This document shows positions 1 to 7,702 of a stretch of 41,282 nucleotides of DNA, one piece after another. The position numbers and the translations under genes were made by a program. This DNA comes from JADHLK01 sp038131695 (GTDB taxonomy: Bacteria > Pseudomonadota > Alphaproteobacteria > Puniceispirillales > Puniceispirillaceae): NCBI GenBank assembly GCA_038131695.1, contig JAYPQA010000076.1:1-41282 (forward strand), given 5' to 3'. The notes under the pieces were generated by a model. It ran no database searches. It was not told where the DNA came from and saw only the letters and a program-made list of their open reading frames with translations. The first letter of the stretch is position 1; every line of letters begins with the position of its first letter.

Positions 1-152
1 ACCCTGTCGGACCGCAGGTTCCCTCACCTTTTTCCCGCAAGACAGCTATCATACACGCCCCCCAAAAACAAGGAAATTGGCGAAAAAAATTGCAGCAGGA
101 CCAATTTGTCGCATGGCTGGCAGCCCTTATAGAAGAGGCCTGCCCCCCTCCA

Positions 153-198
153 GAGGAAAGGCCCACTTTGCTTTCGAGGAAAGGCCCGCTTTGCTTTA
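153..198. repeat. two-copy 23-bp tandem repeat at the 3' end of priA
   Basis: Two head-to-tail copies of a 23-bp unit lie at 153-175 and 176-198. They start with gaggaaaggccc and differ at a few positions near the middle and end. The last three bases of the second copy (196-198) are the priA stop codon on the minus strand, so the repeat starts inside the gene end and runs into the downstream spacer. The unit length is not a multiple of three. The rest of 1-152 shows no gene I can support; the next gene on the minus strand probably begins beyond the left edge. Confidence 0.75.
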
Positions 199-2457
199 AA
201 GGAAATGATAGGGATCAATATCGATTTGCAGATGGATTTTTGCCGAAATTTTGACCTTTTCCAGCCAGAGATGCAGCATTTGCTGGAGATCCGCAGCCCG
301 CGGGGCGCTAATTAAAAAGCGGATCCGGTAGCGGCCCCGCAGCATCGCTATCGGGGCGGCGGCCGGGCCATAAAACTGCACCTGCTGCCAGCCCGGCCAG
401 GCGGCGGCCAGCTGCGCGGCACAACTTTCTGCGGCTGGCTGATCCGCAGCCGACACAATCACTGCCGCCAGCCGCCCATGCGGCGGCATCATCGCCGCCT
501 GCCGCATCTCTGATTCGCGCTGCAAGAACGCATCCCGCCTGCCTGCCAGCAGCGTTTCCATCACCGGATGATCCGGCTGGCCAGTCTGGATCAGCGCGCG
601 CCCGGGCCTGTCAGACCGGCCGGCGCGGCCCGCCACCTGGGCCAGCATTTGCCAGGTGCGTTCCGCCGCACGCAAATCCCCGCCCCCTAAGCCCAAATCC
701 CGATCCACCACCCCGACCAGCGTCAATTTCGGGAAATGATGCCCCTTGGCGACCAGCTGCGTGCCGATGATAATATCCACCTCGCCGGATTCGATAGAGC
801 GCACAATACGCGCCGCCTCATCCGAGCGGGCCAGCAAATCGCTGGACATCAGCGCGAAAGAGGCGTCCGGAAAGCGGCTGATCACCTCCTCAGCCAGCCT
901 TTCAATACCCGGGCCCACCAGCTGCAGGCTGTTTTCTGTCTGACAGGAGGGGCAGTGCGGGCGCAGCGGCTGGGAAAACCCGCATTGATGACAGCGCAGC
1001 TGGCCAGCCAAACGGTGGGTGACCAGACTGGCATCACATTGATGACAGCCCAGCCGCTCGCCACAATCGGTGCAAATCGCCATCGGCGCATAGCCGCGCC
1101 GGTTCAGATAGAGCAAAACCTGTTCGCCCGCCGCTATCGTCTCCTGCATCGCGGCGGCCAGCGGCTCCGACAGCCAGAAACCGGCAGGCGGGCGATGGCG
1201 GCGCAGATCAATAGCCTGTATTTTTGGCAGTTCTGCCGGCCCGTAGCGCGAGGCCAGCTGCCAATGCCGGTAACGCCCCTTGCCAGCATTGACCCAGCTT
1301 TCCAGCGACGGCGTCGCCGAGGCCAGCACAACCGGCAGCTGTTCACAGCGGCCCCGCAAAATCGCCATGTCGCGGGCCTGATAGATCACCTGATCTTCTT
1401 GTTTGAAGGCGGCATCATGTTCTTCATCCACCACGATCAGCCCCAGATTGGCAAAGGGCAAAAACAGGGCTGAGCGCGCGCCCACAACCACCATCGGCCG
1501 GCCGCTGAGACAGGCTTTCCAGAGCTGGCGGCGGCGCGCCCCGGTAATGCCGGAATGCCAGATTTGCGGGGCCAGCCCAAACCAGCGGCGGAACCTGTCC
1601 TCCCAGCCTGTGGTCAGGGCAATTTCCGGCAACAGGATCAAGACCTGCTTGCCCTGATTGACCTGTTTTGCCACCAGATCAAAATAGGTTTCGGTCTTGC
1701 CGGAGCCGGTGACCCCATCCAGCAAATGCACCGCAAAATGGCCAAAACTCCGGGCTATTTCGCTGGCAATTTGTTGCTGGCTGTCATTCAGCACCAGCTC
1801 TTTTGCCTGCAGGCGATCCGGCAGGCTGAGACGGTCCTGGCGCGGCACCTTTTGGCGTAGCAGCAAGCCGGCCTTGACCATGGCTGTCAGGCTGGCCGTG
1901 CTGGCCCCGGTCTCGCGCGCCAGATCAGCAGCTGGCAGCGGCGGGGCATCCTGCAGGAAATCCAGCACCCGCGCCCGCAATTCGGTGATCCGGGCCTTTT
2001 CGGGCAGCGGGTCGGCCCGCTGCAAGACCGTGACAAGGGCGGGCGGCTCCAGCGCATCGGGCACCGAGAGCAGCATCCGCACCAGCTGCCCCCCCGGGGC
2101 CAGGGTCCATTCTGCCACCCGGCGGGCAAATTCCAGCAGCGTGGCTGGCAGCGGCGGCACATCAGCCAGAGCCAGAACAGCCTTCAGCCTGCTGCGGTCT
2201 ATTTCTGCTTCATCCGGGCACTCCAGCACCACGCCCCAGAGCTGGCGCGGGCCGACCGGCACCTTGACCAGCTGGCCCGGCCCCGCCTGCCAGCCAGCGG
2301 GCAGCAGATAGTCATAGCCGGACAGGCGGCCGCGGCCTATCGGCACCGGTACGCCAACACGCACCAGCCTTTGCTCTGAGCCAGAACTATTTGGGCCAGA
2401 ACCATTTAGGCCAGAACCTTTTGCGGTGCTGCGGTCTTTTCCGGTTGCATGGGTCAT
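196..2457 (-). CDS. priA: primosomal protein N' (replication restart helicase PriA)
   Basis: PriA is a superfamily 2 DNA helicase that recognises stalled forks and reloads the replisome. The protein is intact, 753 residues, of normal family length. Visible parts: an N-terminal DNA-binding region, Walker A GVTGSGKT at about 248-255, the DEEH Walker B box at about 344-347, then a zinc-binding module with four Cys pairs (CTDC, CHQC, CHQC, CPSC), and a C-terminal helicase lobe with the GTQLVAKGHHFP segment. The frame stays open to 2787, but that extension runs antisense into fsa. I therefore chose the ATG at 2457, which has a GGAG-like ribosome site just upstream. Residues 13-27 are a low-complexity Gly/Ser/Asn stretch coded by a 15-bp tandem repeat. 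It diverges from fsa across 82 bp. Confidence 0.95.
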   Translation of the reverse strand: MTHATGKDRSTAKGSGLNGSGPNSSGSEQRLVRVGVPVPIGRGRLSGYDYLLPAGWQAGPGQLVKVPVGPRQLWGVVLECPDEAEIDRSRLKAVLALADVPPLPATLLEFARRVAEWTLAPGGQLVRMLLSVPDALEPPALVTVLQRADPLPEKARITELRARVLDFLQDAPPLPAADLARETGASTASLTAMVKAGLLLRQKVPRQDRLSLPDRLQAKELVLNDSQQQIASEIARSFGHFAVHLLDGVTGSGKTETYFDLVAKQVNQGKQVLILLPEIALTTGWEDRFRRWFGLAPQIWHSGITGARRRQLWKACLSGRPMVVVGARSALFLPFANLGLIVVDEEHDAAFKQEDQVIYQARDMAILRGRCEQLPVVLASATPSLESWVNAGKGRYRHWQLASRYGPAELPKIQAIDLRRHRPPAGFWLSEPLAAAMQETIAAGEQVLLYLNRRGYAPMAICTDCGERLGCHQCDASLVTHRLAGQLRCHQCGFSQPLRPHCPSCQTENSLQLVGPGIERLAEEVISRFPDASFALMSSDLLARSDEAARIVRSIESGEVDIIIGTQLVAKGHHFPKLTLVGVVDRDLGLGGGDLRAAERTWQMLAQVAGRAGRSDRPGRALIQTGQPDHPVMETLLAGRRDAFLQRESEMRQAAMMPPHGRLAAVIVSAADQPAAESCAAQLAAAWPGWQQVQFYGPAAAPIAMLRGRYRIRFLISAPRAADLQQMLHLWLEKVKISAKIHLQIDIDPYHFL
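2378..2422. repeat. three-copy 15-bp in-frame repeat in the 5' part of priA
   Basis: Three contiguous 15-bp units (2378-2392, 2393-2407, 2408-2422) share a gccagaac core followed by a T-rich end. They encode the Gly/Ser/Asn-rich stretch near the PriA N terminus. That segment lies before the conserved part of the family, so it is probably a tolerated, lineage-specific insertion. Confidence 0.75.
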
Positions 2458-2539
2458 GAACTCCACATTAAACTGCCGCTGACAGGCTTGCAAAGGGAGA
2501 TGCGCCAAATCGCAGCCAACCAAGACAGGATTTACTGAG

Positions 2540-3193
2540 ATGAAAATTTTTCTGGATACCGCAGAGCTTTCCGAAATCAGCCGGCTGAATGAAACCGGGC
2601 TGATAGACGGGGTGACCACCAACCCGTCGCTGATTGCCAAGTCAGGCCGCAATATTCTGGAGGCGATTGCCGATATTGCCGCGGTTGTTTCCGGACCGGT
2701 TAGCGCTGAGGTAACGGCCACTGATTTTGAGACCATGCTGGCTGAGGGCCGGAAGCTGGCGGGCCTTGCCGATAATATCGCGGTCAAGGTTCCGCTGACC
2801 CCGGCTGGCTTGCGCGTGTGCCACAGCCTGAGCCAGGATCAGATAATGGTGAATGTCACCTTGTGTTTTTCGGCTGCCCAGGCCCTGCTCGCCGCCAAGG
2901 CGGGGGCGCGTTTCATCTCCCCCTTTGTCGGGCGGCTGGATGATCTGGGCGCGGACGGGATGGGGCTGATCAGCGATATTGTGGATATTTATGCCAATTA
3001 TGATTTTGCCACCGAAGTGCTGGTCGCCTCGGCCCGCGGCCCGCAACATATTGTTGATGCAGCCCTTCTGGGTGCAGATGTGGTAACCCTGCCGCCAAAG
3101 GTTCTGGATCAGATGTATCAGCATCCGCTGACCGACACGGGGCTGGATGCCTTTTTGCAGGATTGGGCGGCAACCGGCCAGTCTATTTTATAG
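2540..3193 (+). CDS. fsa: transaldolase / fructose-6-phosphate aldolase-like protein (TalC/FSA family)
   Basis: A small single-domain TIM-barrel aldolase of 217 residues, the usual length of the TalC/FSA group. It starts MKIFLDTAEL and carries the GVTTNPSL motif at about 24-31. The Schiff-base lysine is K83 in NIAVKVPLT, and an ISPFVGRLDD segment follows. In the family it moves or cleaves a dihydroxyacetone unit in the non-oxidative pentose phosphate pathway. Sequence alone does not separate transaldolase from fructose-6-phosphate aldolase activity. The ATG at 2540 has an AGGA nine bases upstream. DUF484 and xerC follow on the same strand. A GC-rich inverted repeat lies just after the stop, but no T-tract follows it. 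Confidence 0.93.
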   Translation: MKIFLDTAELSEISRLNETGLIDGVTTNPSLIAKSGRNILEAIADIAAVVSGPVSAEVTATDFETMLAEGRKLAGLADNIAVKVPLTPAGLRVCHSLSQDQIMVNVTLCFSAAQALLAAKAGARFISPFVGRLDDLGADGMGLISDIVDIYANYDFATEVLVASARGPQHIVDAALLGADVVTLPPKVLDQMYQHPLTDTGLDAFLQDWAATGQSIL

Positions 3194-3253
3194 CAGCGGG
3201 CGCGGGCTTTTATTCAAACCGGCCCGCCCCGCACAAACAAAAGGCAGGAGGCC

Positions 3254-3939
3254 ATGACACGCCCGCCAAAACCGCCAAAATTGGAGGCTGAAGAGATTCT
3301 GGCCTGGCTGGCTGATAATCCGGATTTTCTGGAGCGCCATGCAGACCAGCTGGGCTGGGTCGCCAATCCGCAGCTGGACAAGAGCGGCACGGTTGTGGAT
3401 TTGACTCGCCGCATTGCCGCCCGCGCGCGTGCAGAAGCCCGCAAAATGCAGCAAACCAACCAGTCGCTCTTGCATCTGGCGGCGGAAAATATGCTGCATT
3501 GGCAGCAGCTCACATCATGCCACGCTGGGATTTCTGGCCTGCACAAATATCAGCAGTTTCAGCGCAGATGATAGAAGATGAATTGCCGGTTATTCGGCCT
3601 TGCCGAGAGCGCGGCTGCTGATGCCTGCTGAAGGGGGCCTTGCCACTGGCTGAAAGCCTCGGCTTTCTGGTCCTGCCGCTCGAAATTGACCGGATTTGTC
3701 AGGCCCGCTCTGTCTATCTGGGGCCGCCGGAAAAATCCGGGCCGGTGCTGTTTTCCGTCCCCTCTGCCTCTATGGCGGTGGTGCGGCTGCCGGATCAGCT
3801 GCCGGAACCGGTGGCCGGATCCGCCCTGGTGCTGGGCGGGCGCACCCCGCAGAGCTTTGCCCCGGATCAGGGCCAGACGCTTTTGACCTATCTGGCCGAA
3901 ATTGTCGGGGTCTGCCTGCTGGCCCGCATTGAGAACTGA
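3254..3939 (+). CDS. DUF484 family protein, frameshifted in this sequence
   Basis: The N-terminal part (MTRPPKPPKLEAEEILAWL, then NPDFLERHADQL) is typical of DUF484, a GAF-like family of unknown role that often lies next to xerC. After about residue 90 the frame is lost. The C-terminal part (SLGFLVLPLEIDRICQARS to LLARIEN) resumes in another frame from about 3640 and stops at 3939. The 3500-3640 stretch shows family-like pieces in different frames, so at least two indels are present. The start at 3254 has AGGAGG just upstream. The stop lies 4 bp before the xerC ATG. Whether the gene is intact in the organism cannot be judged here, but a consensus error is likelier. Confidence 0.8.
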
Positions 3940-3943
3940 GAAG

Positions 3944-4846
3944 ATGACCGGCCCGCCCGCAGAATTGGCAACCGCCTATCAGGGCTGGCTGGACTGGCTG
4001 GCGAGTGAGCGCCATTATGCGGATCATACGCTGGATGCCTATCAGCGCGATCTGGAGCATTTTTTTGCCGCGCAGGCAGAACAGGGACAGCCGCTCCTGC
4101 CCCCGGCCCGCAATGGGTTTCGCGGCTGGCTGGCCGGGATGCAGGCGGCCGGGCTGGCCAAAAGCACCGCCGCCAGACGGGTTTCCTCGGTGCGCAGTTT
4201 TTACCGCTGGATGGCCCGTCATCACCAGACAGAACTGCCGGATTTGAGCTGGATGAAAGCCCCGCGCCGCGGCCAGCCCTTGCCGCGGGCAATAAGCCAT
4301 GATCAGGCGGCAGCCTTGCTGCGGGCGGTGCGGGATCGGCCGCTGCCAGACTGGCAGATAGCCCGCGATGAGGCGCTGGTGCTGTTGATGTATGGGGCCG
4401 GGCTGCGCCTGTCCGAGGTGCTGGGGCTGACCGCACAGGAGCTGCCCCTGTCGGACTGGCTACGACTTACCGGCAAGGGTAACAAGATGCGCGAAGTGCC
4501 CATCCTGCCAGCCGTGGCTGAGGCTGTCGCCCATGCCCGCGCTCTGTGCCCGTTTCAGCCGCAGGGCAAGCAGGGGCTGTTCTGCTCATCCAGGGGCAAG
4601 CCGCTGGGCCCGCGCGCCGTGCAAAGATTGCTGGGAGCCTTGCGGCTGGCAGCTGGCCTGCCCGGCGATACTACACCGCACAGCCTGCGGCACGCCTTTG
4701 CCACCCAGCTGCTGGCCGGGGGTGGGGATTTGCGGGCGATTCAGCAACTGCTGGGCCATGCCAGTCTGTCCACCACCCAGCGCTATACAAAAGTCGATCG
4801 CGAACAGCTGCGCAGCACCCACCGGCAAGCGCATCCGCGCCGCTAG
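3944..4846 (+). CDS. xerC: site-specific tyrosine recombinase XerC
   Basis: Intact 300-residue tyrosine recombinase. An N-terminal SAM-like core-binding domain (about 10-95) is followed by the catalytic domain. Catalytic residues are all visible: R155 (GAGLRLSE), K178 (TGKGNK), H246 and R249 (HSLRH), H272 (LLGHAS) and the nucleophile Y281 (QRYTKVD). XerC works with XerD at dif to resolve chromosome dimers at division. I prefer XerC over an integrase because of the length, the conserved motifs and the position directly behind DUF484. The ATG at 3944 was chosen over an upstream in-frame start because it lies just after the DUF484 stop. It converges with lpd across a 39-bp gap. Confidence 0.92.
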   Translation: MTGPPAELATAYQGWLDWLASERHYADHTLDAYQRDLEHFFAAQAEQGQPLLPPARNGFRGWLAGMQAAGLAKSTAARRVSSVRSFYRWMARHHQTELPDLSWMKAPRRGQPLPRAISHDQAAALLRAVRDRPLPDWQIARDEALVLLMYGAGLRLSEVLGLTAQELPLSDWLRLTGKGNKMREVPILPAVAEAVAHARALCPFQPQGKQGLFCSSRGKPLGPRAVQRLLGALRLAAGLPGDTTPHSLRHAFATQLLAGGGDLRAIQQLLGHASLSTTQRYTKVDREQLRSTHRQAHPRR

Positions 4847-4885
4847 CAACCGGTTTTTGACCTGGCTTTTTTGTCGTTTTCGGGC

Positions 4886-6295
4886 CTAGCTGTGGATGGC
4901 CCGCCTGTCCACCGCCAGCGCCGCTTCCTTGACGGCCTCGCTCAAGGTGGGGTGGCCGTGGCAGCTGCGCGCGACATCCTCGGCTGAGCCGCCAAACGCC
5001 ATCACCGCGACAATCTCATGGATCAGCGTGCCTGCCTCTGGCCCGATAATATGCGCGCCCAGCAGCTGATCTGTTTGCTTGTGCGCCAGCAATTTTACAA
5101 AGCCCTCTGCCTGGCCGGTTGCCCGTGCGCGGCTATTCGCCATAAAGGGAAAAACACCCTTTTTATACTCCGTGCCGTCCTGTTTCAGCTGTTCCTCGGT
5201 CTTGCCAAGCTGGGCAACTTCCGGGGCGGTATAGACAATGCCGGGGACCAGATCATAATCCACATGGCCCGCCTTGCCGGCCATGATTTCCACCGCAGCG
5301 ACCCCATCTTCCTCAGCCTTGTGGGCCAGCATCGGGCCGGCGATCACATCGCCAATGGCAAAAATGCCCGGCACTGAGGTTTCAAAATCCTCATCCACCT
5401 CTATCTGTCCGCGCTCGCTGAGGCCAACGCCCAGCCCCTCCAGACCCAGCCCTTCAGTATGCGGCTTGCGGCCAACCGCCACCAGCGCCACATCAAAAGA
5501 CTGCTTTTCGGTCTTTCCGCCAGCCGCCGGGGCCAGCTCCAGCTCGACGCCCTTGCCCTTGTGGCTGGCAGACTGAACAGCGGTGGAAAGCTGGAAGGAC
5601 AGGCCCTGCTTTTCCAGAATAGCCTGAAATTTCTGTGCCACCTCAGCATCCATGCCCGGCAGAATCCGATCCAGATATTCGATCACCTGAACCTCTGCGC
5701 CCAGCCGCGCCCAAACGGTGCCCAGCTCCAGCCCGATATAGCCAGCCCCGATCACCGCCAGCTTTTCCGGCAGTTTTTTCAGCGCCAGCGCACCGGTGGA
5801 GGAGACAATGGTCTTTTCATCAATCTGCAGGCCGGGCAGGCTGGCCGGAGCCGAGCCGGTGGCGATCAGAATGCGTTCAGCGCTATAGGTAGTTTTCTTG
5901 CGCCCCTCTGCCACCTCAACCGAACCGGCCGCCGGTATATGCGCCTCTCCGGTCAGGCGGGTGACCTTGTTCTTGGCAAAGAGCAGATTAATGCCGCCGG
6001 TCAGCCCGGTAACCACCTTGTCCTTGTTGGCCATCATGGTTTTCAAATCCAGCTTGACCGACGCAGCCTTGATGCCCAATTCGGCCAGATGCCCGCTGGC
6101 GGCCTCGGCAAAGCGTTCAGATGTATGCAGCAGCGCCTTGGACGGGATACAGCCAACATTCAGACAGGTGCCGCCCAGGGCGGGCCGCCGGTCCACACAG
6201 GCCACCTTCATCCCCAGCTGGGCCGCCCGTATCGCCGCAACATAGCCGCCCGGCCCGGCACCGATAACAATCAGGTCAAAATGCTGTTCAGCCAT
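4886..6295 (-). CDS. lpd: dihydrolipoyl dehydrogenase (E3)
   Basis: Intact 469-residue flavoprotein disulfide reductase, of usual E3 length. The FAD-binding GAGPGGY motif is at 12-18, and the redox disulfide is C44/C49 (GGTCLNVGCIPSK). A second nucleotide-binding loop (VIGAGYIGLELG) serves NAD. The C-terminal dimerisation domain carries the catalytic His-Glu region (HGHPTLSEAV). E3 reoxidises dihydrolipoamide on E2 of the 2-oxoglutarate dehydrogenase complex and usually also serves other lipoyl complexes. It is the last gene of the TCA block, 36 bp after sucB. The start follows an AAAAGAGTGAAAAG leader. Confidence 0.96.
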   Translation of the reverse strand: MAEQHFDLIVIGAGPGGYVAAIRAAQLGMKVACVDRRPALGGTCLNVGCIPSKALLHTSERFAEAASGHLAELGIKAASVKLDLKTMMANKDKVVTGLTGGINLLFAKNKVTRLTGEAHIPAAGSVEVAEGRKKTTYSAERILIATGSAPASLPGLQIDEKTIVSSTGALALKKLPEKLAVIGAGYIGLELGTVWARLGAEVQVIEYLDRILPGMDAEVAQKFQAILEKQGLSFQLSTAVQSASHKGKGVELELAPAAGGKTEKQSFDVALVAVGRKPHTEGLGLEGLGVGLSERGQIEVDEDFETSVPGIFAIGDVIAGPMLAHKAEEDGVAAVEIMAGKAGHVDYDLVPGIVYTAPEVAQLGKTEEQLKQDGTEYKKGVFPFMANSRARATGQAEGFVKLLAHKQTDQLLGAHIIGPEAGTLIHEIVAVMAFGGSAEDVARSCHGHPTLSEAVKEAALAVDRRAIHS

Positions 6296-6331
6296 CTTTT
6301 CACTCTTTTCCTTGCCTGCGGCAAAAATTCC

Positions 6332-7645
6332 TCACACACCCAGCAGCAAGCGGCGCGGATCCTCAATCAGTTCCTTGATTCGTACCAGAAACGATACCGC
6401 CTCTCGCCCGTCAATAATCCGGTGATCATAGGAGAGGGCCAGATACATCATGGGCCGGATTTCCACCTTGTCACCCACCGCCATGGGCCGTTTTTGAATC
6501 TTGTGCATCCCAAGAATACCGCTCTGGGGCGGGTTCAGAATCGGCGTGGACATCAAGGAGCCATAAACCCCGCCATTGGAAATGGTAAAGCTGCCGCCAG
6601 CCATGTCTGAGGGGGACAGCTTGCCATCGCGGGCCTGCTGGCCAAATGTGGCAATGCGGGACTCCACCTCAGCCAGCGACAGATCCTGGGCATCTTTCAG
6701 AACCGGCACGACCAGCCCCTGCGGCGTGCCAACCGCAACGCCGATATTGCTGAACGGCTTATAGACAATATCGGTGCCGTGTATTTCCGCATTCACAGCC
6801 GGAAATTCGCGCAAAGCCGTGATCACAGCGCGCACGAAAAAGCCCATAAAGCCCAGCCGCACACCGTGATTTTTTTCAAAATCCTCTTTATAGGCGGCGC
6901 GCAATTCCATCACCGCGCCCATATCGACCTCATTGAAAGTGGTCAGCATGGCCGCATTGTTCTGCGCCTCTTTCAGCCGCTGGGCAATAACCTGGCGCAG
7001 GCGTGACATCGGCACCCGCTCTTCTCTTGGATCATCGGAGCGCGGGCGCGGGGCCGCTGTGGCCGGAGCCGCTGCCGGGGCGGCCATGCGGCGGGCCGTG
7101 CCGCTGTCAATCGCGGCCAGCACATCCGCCTTGGTCAGCCGGCCATCCTTGCCGCTGGCCGAAATTTTCGCCGGATCGAGAGAATGCTCCTCCACCAGAC
7201 GGCGCACCGCCGGAGACAAGGGCGCAGCCGCGGCAAGCGGCGCAGCAGCCGGAGCCGCAGGGGTGGCTGCCGGGGGTGATGCCGGGGGTGATGTCGGGGG
7301 TGATGCCGGAGCAACTGCCGCAGCAGTAGCCGGAGCCGCCGCGGCAGGTGCGGGCGCGGCGACAGCGGCTTTTTGCGGGGCCGGTTCCGCCGCCGGGCTG
7401 GCCGCCGCCCCTTCTGCTATCAGGCCCAGAACCGCATCCACACCGACCACGCTGCCTGCCTCGGCAACAATCTGCTCCAGCACGCCAGCTGCCGGGGCCG
7501 GCACTTCAAGCGTGACCTTGTCGGTTTCCAGCTCGACCAGCGGCTCATCTGCTGCGACTGTCTCGCCGGCCGCTTTCATCCAGCTGGCGACGGTCGCTTC
7601 CGATACCGATTCGCCCAGCACCGGGACCTTGATTTCAACGCTCAT
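6332..7645 (-). CDS. sucB: dihydrolipoyllysine succinyltransferase, E2 of 2-oxoglutarate dehydrogenase
   Basis: Intact, 437 residues. Domains in order: one lipoyl domain with the lipoylated K43 (ETDKVTLEV); a long Ala/Pro linker (about 85-155); a peripheral-subunit-binding domain (SPAVRRLVEEHSLDPAKI, then GKDGRLTKADV); and the acyltransferase core. The core ends with the catalytic DHRIIDGREA, giving H408 and D412. It transfers the succinyl group from lipoamide to CoA. The frame is open to 7690, but the ATG at 7645 begins the canonical MSVEIKVPVLGESV and has AGGAGTGAACAGGC upstream. The linker contains a 12-bp tandem repeat. It lies between sucA and lpd. Confidence 0.96.
   Translation of the reverse strand: MSVEIKVPVLGESVSEATVASWMKAAGETVAADEPLVELETDKVTLEVPAPAAGVLEQIVAEAGSVVGVDAVLGLIAEGAAASPAAEPAPQKAAVAAPAPAAAAPATAAAVAPASPPTSPPASPPAATPAAPAAAPLAAAAPLSPAVRRLVEEHSLDPAKISASGKDGRLTKADVLAAIDSGTARRMAAPAAAPATAAPRPRSDDPREERVPMSRLRQVIAQRLKEAQNNAAMLTTFNEVDMGAVMELRAAYKEDFEKNHGVRLGFMGFFVRAVITALREFPAVNAEIHGTDIVYKPFSNIGVAVGTPQGLVVPVLKDAQDLSLAEVESRIATFGQQARDGKLSPSDMAGGSFTISNGGVYGSLMSTPILNPPQSGILGMHKIQKRPMAVGDKVEIRPMMYLALSYDHRIIDGREAVSFLVRIKELIEDPRRLLLGV
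7272..7307. repeat. three-copy 12-bp in-frame repeat in the sucB linker
   Basis: Units gggggtgatgcc, gggggtgatgtc and gggggtgatgcc lie at 7272-7283, 7284-7295 and 7296-7307. On the minus strand they code Ser/Thr-Pro-Pro-Ala-like repeats in the flexible linker between the lipoyl and subunit-binding domains. Linker length varies widely in E2 proteins, so an expansion here is easily tolerated. Confidence 0.8.
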
Positions 7646-7702
7646 TGCCTGTTCACTCCTTCTTGCGGGCCAGCATATCGGCTCCGCCACAGATTGGGCC
7701 GC

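Noticed and set aside
1..60. A possible start of the next minus-strand gene at the left edge (GTG followed by an open frame, where atpH would often follow priA).
   Set aside because: Only about nine codons are visible, there is no good ribosome site, and they match nothing I can name.
736..1473. Long plus-strand open frames inside priA and elsewhere opposite real genes.
   Set aside because: They lie antisense to well-conserved proteins, have biased composition typical of GC-rich shadow frames, and match no family I know.
3195..3232. GC-rich inverted repeat after fsa that looks like a terminator stem.
   Set aside because: The pairing needs a bulge and no T-tract follows on the plus strand; DUF484 begins directly after, so a terminator is unlikely.
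3944..4846. Tyrosine recombinase as sign of an integrated element.
   Set aside because: Length, motifs and the DUF484-xerC order fit housekeeping XerC; there is no att-like repeat, tRNA or cargo nearby.
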